NCBI GenBank assembly: GCA_964515755.1
Contig: CAZEVK010000017.1
Location: 1-32,848, forward strand
Direction of reading: 5' to 3'
Origin: JAGVLN01 sp964515755
Lineage (GTDB): Bacteria; Pseudomonadota; Alphaproteobacteria; Rickettsiales; JABSSG01
DNA: 32,848 nucleotides
Shown in pieces: positions 9,735 to 16,950 of the stretch (the stretch's first letter is position 1; every line of letters begins with the position of its first letter). The notes under the pieces were generated by a model. That model was not told the DNA's origin, did no database searches, and was given only the letters and a program-made list of their open reading frames with translations. The translations under genes were made by a program, and so were the position numbers.

Positions 9735-10296
9735 TCATTTATCATGCAAAGTATTTTCAACTGCTTTTACAAGGCTAGGAGAATATGGATTAGTTGTAGA
9801 ATTAAAATAATCAATTAATTTACCATTTCTATTCACCAAATATTTGTGAAAATTCCATTTAGGTGCAGTGCCAAAACCAAGCTCAGATTTTGCCCATTTA
9901 TAGAACTGATGGGCATTACTGCCACTAATAGTCTCTTTAGACATCATTGGAAAGCTTACTCCATAATTTAATTTGCAGAAATTAGCTATTTCCTTACTAT
10001 TACCAGGTTCCTGTCCGCCAAAGTCATTGCTAGGGATGCCTATATTACTCCAGTCCTCTATCTTTGTATTTATTGTAAATGCTTTCAAGGTCTTTATATT
10101 GCTTTGTAAAGCCACAATGTGATGCTGTATTAACAATCAGAATTACTTTTCCTTTAAACTGCTCTATGGAAATTGGCATTTTATATAAAAGTGCCTTGAA
10201 AGAAAGATCATAAGCGGTTTTATGGTTATTATCAGCAGCATGTGATAATCCTGAATAAAATATAGATAAATCACTACTAAGGAGTCTTTTTAACAA
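9735..10296 (-). pseudogene. Frameshifted glutathione peroxidase
   Basis: Positions 10296-10048 encode the N-terminal half with the peroxidatic motif NTASHCGFTKQYKDLE; the catalytic residue is Cys61, not selenocysteine. A frameshift near 10055 (after KYKDRGLE) moves the sequence to a frame that continues GIPSNDFGGQEPGNSKEIAN with the catalytic Gln, and APKWNFHKYLV with the catalytic Trp, to a stop at 9735. All catalytic residues survive, so a single small indel separates it from a normal glutathione peroxidase. The start is a TTG at 10296, three bases after the SDR stop; the N-terminus looks like a weakened signal peptide. The family reduces lipid and hydrogen peroxides, fitting an oxidative-stress cluster. 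Confidence 0.85.
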
Positions 10297-10299
10297 TTT

Positions 10300-10998
10300 T
10301 TAACCTTTTATTTTAGGAGTTACCCTTGACAACCCACCATCAACACCTAAAACTTGCCCAGTAATCCAGTTATTGTCAGGATTAAGAAAAAATACAATTG
10401 CTCGAGCTATATCCTCTGGTTTACCTAAACGTCCCAGTGCATGCACAGACTCAGAAAATTTACGAGCATTTTGACTACCAGTAATAGCAGAGGTTAGGGA
10501 TGTTTCAACAAGCCCAGGAGCAACCGCATTGAAACGTAAATTCATTGATGCATAAGTTGCTGCTGCGGATAATGTTAAGCCAATAATTCCGGCTTTAGCG
10601 GCAGCAATAGCCTCATGATTAGCTAATCCTATCATCGCTACAGCAGATGAAATTAGCACCACAGAACCACCTTTATTCATGTTTTTTCCTGCTGCACGGA
10701 CTGTTCCAAATGCTGTATTAAGTGATGATTCAATCACTTTATGATATTCTTCTTTAGTAGTTAGATGAGCGGGTTTTAGTAGCAACGAACCGCTACAATT
10801 TACGACACCAGCGATCTCGCCTACCTGTTTAAATATTTCATCTATTGCATCAAAATCATTCGCGTCTAAAATCGCGTCTGGGATGATTTTATTTCTATCA
10901 CGTGCCGTAGTAAAAACAGTATGACCAGCCTCTTTTAATAGATTTACTGTTGCATTGCCTATCCCGCTACTTGCAGCGATCACTAAAAAATGTGCCAC
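10300..10998 (-). CDS. SDR-family protein lacking the catalytic tyrosine
   Basis: This 232-residue short-chain dehydrogenase/reductase fold protein starts at GTG 10998 with a good AAGGAG ribosome binding site nine bases upstream. The cofactor loop is AASSGIG (residues 8-14). The active-site region reads ANHEAIAAAKAG: Lys135 is present, but the position of the catalytic Tyr is Ile131. The C-terminal GQVLGVDGG is typical of the family. I recall similar Tyr-less SDRs in photolyase-containing clusters, so the loss may be a subfamily trait and not decay. A dehydrogenase role is therefore uncertain. The gene is GC-richer than the cfa block and ends four bases before the peroxidase start. Confidence 0.85.
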   Translation of the reverse strand: MAHFLVIAASSGIGNATVNLLKEAGHTVFTTARDRNKIIPDAILDANDFDAIDEIFKQVGEIAGVVNCSGSLLLKPAHLTTKEEYHKVIESSLNTAFGTVRAAGKNMNKGGSVVLISSAVAMIGLANHEAIAAAKAGIIGLTLSAAATYASMNLRFNAVAPGLVETSLTSAITGSQNARKFSESVHALGRLGKPEDIARAIVFFLNPDNNWITGQVLGVDGGLSRVTPKIKG

Positions 10999-11206
10999 AG
11001 TTATTTTCTCCTTTTTATTTAAAATTTATATAATGAAAATAGATTATTGTATATATTTTTTCCTGGAGTTTATTTTCTTAGCCAAAGTTTTATTCGTGCT
11101 CACTAATTACTGATTTTCTTTTAAATGTTTAGCTCTACCTATTGCCGATATTATAGAGTAAGGTATTTTTATCAATAAAAGCATTCTTGATAAAGAGTCT
11201 ATCAGA

Positions 11207-11391
11207 CTAGTTAACTTGTTTGCTGAGATAACATTTTAACCTATGATGTTTAAGAAATGACTTTCTTCTTTCATTTCGGCAGCAGTTAGAACAATATTTT
11301 ACTTCATCCCATACTTTTTTCCATTTCTTTCTCGAACTAAATGATTGCTTGCAAACTTGACAAATTTTTATTGGTAGATCAGGTTTTTCAT
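11207..11391 (-). pseudogene. DUF2256 gene with a one-base deletion
   Basis: Not visible as a normal ORF, but the minus strand from about 11388 to 11207 reads EKPDLPIKICQVCKQSFSSR, then KKWKKVWDEVKYCSNCC. This is the small zinc-binding DUF2256 pattern (CxxC, then R-K-K-W, W-D-E-V-K-Y-C-S-x-x-C). The natural ATG at 11391 shares a base with the photolyase stop (TAATG) but is followed by only five A residues. Six would put the ATG in frame with the DUF2256 reading (M-K-K-P-D). DUF2256 genes accompany this type of photolyase in several proteobacteria. Further upstream, to 11000, I see only an open scrap and the SDR leader. Confidence 0.7.
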
Positions 11392-12915
11392 TACAAAAGA
11401 CTGTTTAAGAAATGTTTACTGTCATCACTTATTTCCTGTTTTTTATCTTCGTCCATTCGATCGTAAGTTTTGTACATCATGCTAATTCGATGATTAGATT
11501 CAAGTTTTTTTCGATTCTTAACTAAAAAATTCCAATATAAATAATTAAAGGAACAAGCATTGGATCCATTCTTCTTTGTAACATTATAACTACAATTTTT
11601 GCAATAATTGGACATCTTGTTGATGTAACTCCCACCTGCTGCATATGGCTTGCTTGCTAAATATCCTCCATCTGCAAAAAGTATCATTCCAGACACATTG
11701 GGTAGCTCGACCCATTCATAAGCATCAGCATAAACGATTAAAACCCATTCATTCACTTGTCTAGGATCAACACCTACCAAAAGTGCAAAATTTCCTAATA
11801 CCATTAGACGTTGAATATGGTGAGCATAAGCATTTTTCTTAGTTTCCAATATGCATTGACTTAGACAGTTCATTTTGGTATCTGCAGTCCAATAAAGTTC
11901 AGGTAGATTAAGTTTGGCTTAGAAAAAGTTCTCATTAGCGTAACCTGGCATTTTAAGCCAGTAAATCCCACGCACATATTCTCGCCAACCAAGTATCTGA
12001 CGGATAAAACCCTCTGCCGAGTTAAGAGAGCATTTGCTCTGGTTATAGGCTATCTCTGCGGCCTTTACACATTCTATAGGCAACAATAAACCACAATTTA
12101 AGTAAAAACTAATATGTGAGTGATACATCCATGGCTGACCTTGAATCATTGCATCCTGGTAATCTCCAAAATGACTCAGGCGTTTTTCAATAAAAAGCTG
12201 TAAAGCATTAACTGCCTGATCACGGGTGACAGGCAAAGTAAAATGGTTCCAGATCGCCAAAGTGATCATGAAAACGTTTAGCAATAAGTTCAATTACTTC
12301 AGTTGTTATACCATCTACTTCATTGAAATAAGGTTTTGGGATATTGAGTTCATCTTTGGGAAACTTTCTATTGTCATTATCATAATTCCACTGACCACCA
12401 ACTGGCTCATCATTATCCATCAGAATTGAGTATTTCTTTCTCATTTCACGATAAAAATACTCCATACGTAATTGCTTACGCCCCTTGGCCCAATCAGAAA
12501 ATTCTTCCAAAGCACATAAAAAACGATCATCGGATCTGATATCCATTTGTACACCAAAATCTCCTTGCCATTTTTGTATATCGGCAAAAACCCTATATTC
12601 TCCAGGCTTTGTAACTACAATACAATCAATTTTGTGCTTTTTTAAAATGCGATCAATTTCACCACGAAAGGAACCGCTATTAAGGGGGTCATCAAGTTTT
12701 GTGTATTCAACTTTGTATCCCTCTTGTTTCAATTCTTCTGCAAAATGACGCATTGCAGAAAATAAAAAAGCAATTTTTTTCTTGTGGTGTTTGACATAAG
12801 TTGCCTCATCCCAAAGTTCACACATAAAAACAGTGTCTTCAGATGTATTATATCCTTTTAGACTTGAGATACTATGCGATAGCTGATCACATAATATAAG
12901 GCGTAATGTGCTCAT
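11391..12915 (-). pseudogene. Broken FeS-type bacterial cryptochrome/photolyase
   Basis: Starting at ATG 12915 behind a strong AGGAGG site, the protein reads MSTLRLILCDQLSHSISSLK and RMEYFYREMRKKY, which identifies the FeS-BCP/PhrB-type photolyase family ((6-4) DNA photoproduct repair). A one-base shift near 12235 (LEPFYFA, then VTRDQAVNAL) moves to the frame with GFIRQILGWREYVRG. An in-frame TAA at 11919 interrupts before the C-terminal part (MNCLSQC, AYAHHIQRLMVLGNFALL). The four iron-sulfur cysteines are conserved: one in MNCL and the CxxC-x12-C set in YCKNCSYNVTKKNGSNAC. Two lesions in an otherwise complete gene suggest recent loss or sequencing error. Confidence 0.88.
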
Positions 12916-12993
12916 GAAGCCTCCTGCTTTAGAGATTGAAATGCTTTAAGTATAGCATAACTTGAAATTTTAAATTTAGGCTATTTATCATTT

Positions 12994-13977
12994 TCATTTC
13001 TTTAAATTAAGCTCTTGACCAATTTTATTTGCTAATTCATATCCACTAGTAAAAGCTGGTTCAACCCTACCTTGAATAAGCCAGTCACCACATACACCGA
13101 TATTCTCATTTTGATCAATTAAATACGTTTCACCCATCTGTTTTTGAATGTTAGCATAGCGCCAACTATGTAGAGCTATGTGATCAGCTTTGCATACATC
13201 ATGTCCAATGATCTCGCTAGTTTGTTGACATAAATACTCCATTACCTGGTTTCGATCATCAACTATGTGTTCATCTGACCATTTGTTAGTAGAATGTACT
13301 AATAGGCAGAATGCTTGATCTCTGGGCGGCTTTGAACTATTAACAGAAATCCAGCTAATATCCTCACCGCGCACAAGTGCAGCATCGAAATCAATCGCTA
13401 AGGAATTTTGAAAACCAAACATCAATGAAAAGCAACTTTTCATCTTCGCTAAACTTACTTTTGAATATAATGGCAATGAAGAGGGTATAAGATTTAAGGC
13501 GAACAATTGAAATAACCCAATCAAATTCTCCTAGAGCATCCCCCTGGTCATTTTCCAAAATCCATTTATAGTTTTGTTTTCTAATATATTTTATACATGT
13601 AACTAACTTTACTTGTATATCTTGGCTTAAGTATTTTGCTATGGCATTCATATTTGGAACACCTACATAATGATTGTAATCTTTGCCCCATTGTCTTTTT
13701 TTTGTAATTTTTCTGTTTTCAATTTCAACAAAACGTGCATTCCAAAGTCCAATCAGACCTTTTTTAATCATAGGGTTTATAAACTTTCTGAATTCATCGG
13801 TTCTAGCTTTAAAAATTGTGCACCATGGTCGAAAGAATAAGGATAGGCATGTCTTGTAGACATTCTTCCACTAACACCACGTGATTTCTCAAAGATGGTG
13901 ATATCTGCATAATCCTTTAGTATATTTGCAGCCGTTAACCCTGATAAGCCTGCTTCAATGATTGCAATATTTGTCAT
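12994..13977 (-). pseudogene. Frameshifted renalase-like FAD/NAD(P) oxidoreductase
   Basis: ATG 13977 opens MTNIAIIEAGLSGLTAANIL with ITIFEKSRGVSGRMSTR, the N-terminus of renalase-like flavoproteins often linked to photolyase genes. The dinucleotide motif has Glu where the first Gly is expected (IEAGLSG). A one-base insertion in a T run near 13812 shifts the frame (QF, then KARTDEFRKFINPMIKKGL). A second shift near 13495 (GEFDWVIS, then NLIPSSLPLYSKVSLAKMKS) leads to the C-terminal part with HSWRYA and GVCGDWLIQGRVEPAFTSG. All three pieces are in order, so one ancestral gene is clear. It lies 78 bases upstream of the photolyase. Confidence 0.82.
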
Positions 13978-14136
13978 GCATAAATCCCTGAAATAATAAC
14001 CTTTAAACAACTTTGTTGCATAAATAAATATGAACTGTCAATAGGAAAATATTTGCAACAGTCTGCAGAAGGTTAGAGGTGGTCCTATTTTATTGGACAG
14101 ATTAGCAGCACAGTTAAGGATAAATTCTATGTTAAA

Positions 14137-14575
14137 TTAAACTGCTAATATTTCTTTGTTTTTATAATATACCTCATCTGGCGTCTGTCCATTAAAAGTT
14201 GAATGTGGTCCGTTTTGATTATAAAATTCAATCCACTCTTCAATTGCGCATTTGGCTTGTAAACCATCTTCAAACTCTTGCAAGTAAACACACTCGTATT
14301 TTAAAGACCTCCATAATCTTTCGATAAAAATAACATCCATCCATCTGCCTTTACCATCCATAGATATTCTGATATTATGTTTTTTGAGTAAATTAGTAAA
14401 ATCCATAATTAGTAAACTGCGACCCTTGATCTGAGTTTAATATTTCTGGAGAGCTATATTTGCTTATAACTTCGCTGGTAGCAGAGCAAAATGATGTATC
14501 CATAGTATTAGATAACCTCCAGGATAACACTTTTCTGGAATACCAGTCTAAAATAGCAACTAAATATAAAAATCA
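14137..14575 (-). pseudogene. C-terminal half of an IS3-family transposase
   Basis: Starting near 14575 the minus strand reads YLVAILDWYSRKVLSWRLSN and LNSDQGSQFTN, then after a stop and frameshift MDFTNLLKKHNIRISMDGKG, WMDVIFIERLWRSLKYECVY and the PHSTFNGQTPDEVYY tail. The DDE residues (D of LDWYSRK, D of NSDQGS, E of IERLW) are visible. OrfA and the first half of OrfB are missing. Its left edge directly abuts the truncated secreted ORF at 14560-14670. A possible right end with TGTCCAATAAAATAGGACC lies near 14080 on the minus strand but cannot be confirmed. Confidence 0.8.
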
Positions 14576-14670
14576 TCTTTGAAAAACGCATCCTCAAACT
14601 GCACCCATTTTGCTTCAGAATTCCCAACAATGCTTACTATAAAAAATAAACTCAAAATTAATTTTTTCAT
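14560..14670 (-). pseudogene. Signal-peptide start of a secreted protein, cut by the IS3 remnant
   Basis: ATG 14670 opens a 36-codon frame, MKKLILSLFFIVSIVGNSEA followed by KWVQFEDAFFKDD, a textbook Sec signal peptide with a likely cut after SEA. Real protein seems to stop at KDD, after which the sequence enters the transposase. The rest of the gene is absent. I do not recognise the family; short secreted proteins beginning KWVQF occur in intracellular bacteria. Confidence 0.55.
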
Positions 14671-14738
14671 AAAACCCTGCAAATTTGTTTTGTCGCACCT
14701 ATAATTTGAGCATCATTAGATGCATTAAAAAAAACTTA

Positions 14739-15905
14739 TTATTTAGTAAAAAATTTCTTTAAACCCTCTTTCCAAGGTAGTACTGTAATATTTTCAATCT
14801 TTTTGCCTCTAATATCTTGCGATAAGCAAATTGCCTCACATTCTCCAAAATCCTTAGCTAGTTTAGAAAAAACAGTCAATTTTTCTGCACTCACATTATT
14901 AGAACTCTTTATTTCTATAAATAAAGCTTTCTCTCCAGGTCTTTCCACGACCAAATCAACTTCTGCATCTTCTTTAGTTCTTAAATATGAAAACCGAAAT
15001 TCTTGGTAATAATAACTTGATAAGCGGATTACTTCTAAGATAATGAAATGTTCAAATGCATTGCCATATGCATGAGTTCCACTAACCAAAGGTATTGATA
15101 ATCTTCTAGCTAAAGCGTTGTTGACTCCAATATCAAAATAATAAAATTTAGGCTTCAAACTTAACCTTTTACGAAAAGAATGTTGGAATGGCTCTAAAAA
15201 GAAACCAATGAGTGTATCTTCTAGAATTGAAAAATATTGTTTTATAGTTTTATCATCTACTCCAACGTCCCTTGCAATGTTTGCATAATTGATTATTTGT
15301 CCATTACATTGAGCAGAAATTTCTAAGAATTTTCTAAAAGGGCTAATTTTTCTAATAAATTGCTCCATCCATATCTCTTCTTTGAGATAAGTTTGAGTAT
15401 AAGACTGTAAAAATTTTATTTTCTCTTCTTCATTTTGCATTACATATATAATACTTGGCAAGCTTCCCCATCTTAAAGCATCATCTAATTTAAATCTATC
15501 GCCCATCTCCAAAAAAGTAAAAGGATATAGATTATAAACAAAAGCTCTTCCTGCAAGCAAATTAGCGCCTCCATACTTTAACTTTCTGGCGCTTGATCCG
15601 GTCATAATAAAAATTTTATCAGTGTTCTCAATTAGCTTATGGACAACATCTAGCAATTTAGGAATTTTCTGTATTTCATCTATAATGATATATTTTTCAT
15701 TCTCGAGCGCTAAGATTTCGGAATATAATAATGACGGATTGACAAGATATCTTTCTTCTTCTGTAGGATCAAGCAAATCAATCCATAAACTAGAGTCTGA
15801 ATTAAAAGTTTCTTTTAATAAGGTACTTTTACCTGTATTTCTTGCTCCAAAAAGAAAAAAACTTCTATTTAATGGTAACTTCAGTAAGCGATTGATGTAC
15901 TTCAT
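14739..15905 (-). CDS. AAA ATPase with DUF4143 domain
   Basis: The 388-residue protein has Walker A GARNTGKST (residues 20-28), Walker B KYIIIDEIQKIP (71-82) and the sensor TGSSARKL. A winged-helix-like middle follows (NYANIARDVGVDDKTIKQYF) and a C-terminal DUF4143 part with a restriction-endonuclease-like core (EVDLVVERPGEKALFIEIKS). These AAA_14/DUF4143 ATPases are abundant in Rickettsiales and other genomes and are often mobile; their function is unproven, with DNA-related or toxin-like roles proposed. The frame is complete. GGAG lies 12 bases before the ATG, inside one arm of a perfect 13-base inverted repeat (15909-15953), so expression may be controlled there. It stands alone between decayed genes. 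Confidence 0.88.
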   Translation of the reverse strand: MKYINRLLKLPLNRSFFLFGARNTGKSTLLKETFNSDSSLWIDLLDPTEEERYLVNPSLLYSEILALENEKYIIIDEIQKIPKLLDVVHKLIENTDKIFIMTGSSARKLKYGGANLLAGRAFVYNLYPFTFLEMGDRFKLDDALRWGSLPSIIYVMQNEEEKIKFLQSYTQTYLKEEIWMEQFIRKISPFRKFLEISAQCNGQIINYANIARDVGVDDKTIKQYFSILEDTLIGFFLEPFQHSFRKRLSLKPKFYYFDIGVNNALARRLSIPLVSGTHAYGNAFEHFIILEVIRLSSYYYQEFRFSYLRTKEDAEVDLVVERPGEKALFIEIKSSNNVSAEKLTVFSKLAKDFGECEAICLSQDIRGKKIENITVLPWKEGLKKFFTK

Positions 15906-15908
15906 TAG

Positions 15909-15953
15909 TAGACTATACTCCTATATTGGACGCCTTTATCGGAGTATAGTCTA
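15909..15953 (-). promoter_or_regulatory. Perfect 13-bp inverted repeat in the ATPase leader
   Basis: TAGACTATACTCC at 15909-15921 is exactly inverted as GGAGTATAGTCTA at 15941-15953, with a 19-base loop. On the minus strand the arm nearest the gene contains the only GGAG ribosome binding site and ends three bases before the ATG. It could be a dimeric operator, or an RNA hairpin that hides the ribosome binding site. Confidence 0.65.
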
Positions 15954-16158
15954 TTTACTCAATTTTTCAAGCGGTTTCTTACTTTTAGTTCCGATAAGGT
16001 GGGGTGATTAGTCTCTTGACAAATCAATAACTTATAAAGGGCCAAGCCGCGGCAGAGAACTGCGAAAATGGCCATCTCTCTTGGAGCCCCCCCTGGTTTG
16101 CTTAGTATTTTAGTCTGTAGACGATTCTCTGTGTATTTGCTGAACTCCTTGATTTGTA

Positions 16159-16188
16159 AATCACTACCGGCTTAAATCAGTAGTGATT
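16159..16188. terminator. Possible hairpin terminator
   Basis: AATCACTAC (16159-16167) pairs with GTAGTGATT (16180-16188) around a 12-base loop, followed by CACTTTTT. On the plus strand this resembles a weak Rho-independent terminator, but no plus-strand gene ends just upstream, so it may instead be a remnant of a mobile element. Confidence 0.35.
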
Positions 16189-16267
16189 CACTTTTTCCGG
16201 AAGTAGAAAAATTGTGCAAAAACATCAGAAAATCTACGAAAAGCGATTTAGATGAATTGATAGATCC

Positions 16268-16366
16268 GTCTACTAATTTATAAATTAAGAGACAGGCCAA
16301 AAAATATCATTTAGTATGTCTATTAAATTGTTTTAGATGTATTAGTAGACATGACTGTCTATTAAT
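16268..16366. repeat. Cluster of GTCTAYTAAT motifs
   Basis: GTCTACTAAT at 16268, GTCTATTAAA at 16318, the inverse ATTAGTAGAC at 16341 and GTCTATTAAT at 16357 fall within 100 bases. ATTAGTAGAC also occurs at 15904-15913 over the ATPase start. They lie just before a ribosome binding site and ATG at 16384, so they may be operator or recombinase sites. Confidence 0.5.
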
Positions 16367-16383
16367 CAATAAAGGAGACAACT

Positions 16384-16449
16384 ATGAGGCTTATGTTAAC
16401 AGGACAGTATCAAATACCTCTCCTTAAAGAGCTCTGGGTTGTAATTTAA
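16384..16449 (+). pseudogene. Truncated N-terminus of an unknown gene
   Basis: ATG 16384 follows a good AAAGGAG site and opens MRLMLTGQYQIPLLKELWVV before TAA at 16447. The strong initiation signals suggest the start of a former gene. The YQIPLLKEL stretch faintly recalls the N-terminal winged helix of Mrr-type restriction proteins, but 21 residues are too few for an assignment. Confidence 0.35.
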
Positions 16450-16578
16450 AACCGTTACATGAGATCTAAAATTTCAAGTTAAGCAGCTTTCAGCTACAGC
16501 TTGAACAAGTCACATAATTTTGTTATATTCTGTTATTATACAACAGAAATACACACTGAAAGCTATATTCTTACATAA

Positions 16579-16950
16579 TTGGAAGAAGTTTTTTACTGTT
16601 CACAAAAACCGCAAAGGATTGATGAATACTTAAAATGGAGAGAGGAGGTGCAAGATAAAGTTGAGAATAATTTTTTGTTTATTAATGAAAATTATAAACC
16701 TTTCAGTGAAACTGCAATCACCAGGTTATGTCAAAGAATCTCTAGACAAGCTTGTGTTAATTTAAGCGAAGATGAGAAATTTATATTAGAACCTCATCAA
16801 TTAAGGCATACTTGTTTAAAAAGAGCTAACGATAAATATAGTATGTCTTTTGCAAAAAAAATAAGTGGTAATATTGGAGACAGAGAGCTTTATCGCTACA
16901 CCACACCAAGCCAAAAAGAGGTTAAAGAAAAGGTAGAAGGACTATTTTAA
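16579..16950 (+). pseudogene. C-terminal fragment of a tyrosine recombinase
   Basis: The 123-codon open frame (first possible start TTG 16579, after a TAA) covers only the catalytic C-terminus of a tyrosine recombinase/integrase. It has PHQLRHTCLKRAN with the HxxR pair and the end GDRELYRYTTPSQ containing the nucleophilic Tyr region. The N-terminal DNA-binding half and the first catalytic Arg are missing, so it is a fragment. Its stop codon overlaps the RecD2-like start by one base (TAATG). It is different from the integrase tail at 31000-31186. Confidence 0.7.

Larger units (their letters stand above)
15954..16578. other. Gene-free stretch with repeats and hairpins
   Basis: No full gene is present in these 625 bases. 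There is a 9-bp hairpin at 16159-16188 (AATCACTAC / GTAGTGATT, 12-base loop) followed soon by a T run, and a cluster of GTCTAYTAAT motifs (16268-16366). A 21-codon ORF lies at 16384-16449 and an AGCTTTCAG / CTGAAAGCT inverted pair spans 16485-16564. The GC-rich part at 16038-16095 differs in composition from its surroundings; I could not identify it. Confidence 0.5.

Noticed and set aside
12226..12748. Plus-strand ORFs within the photolyase gene
   Set aside because: Opposite-strand shadows of a gene whose minus-strand product is clearly recognisable.
14009..14045. CTTTGTTGCATAAATAAAT resembling the end of an IS5/IS903-type element
   Set aside because: No transposase or matching opposite end was found, and the sequence lies in the leader of the renalase-like gene.
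16038..16095. GC-rich patch considered as a structured RNA
   Set aside because: Only short complementary pieces (GGCC) are present and they do not form a convincing fold or match a known RNA I recognise.
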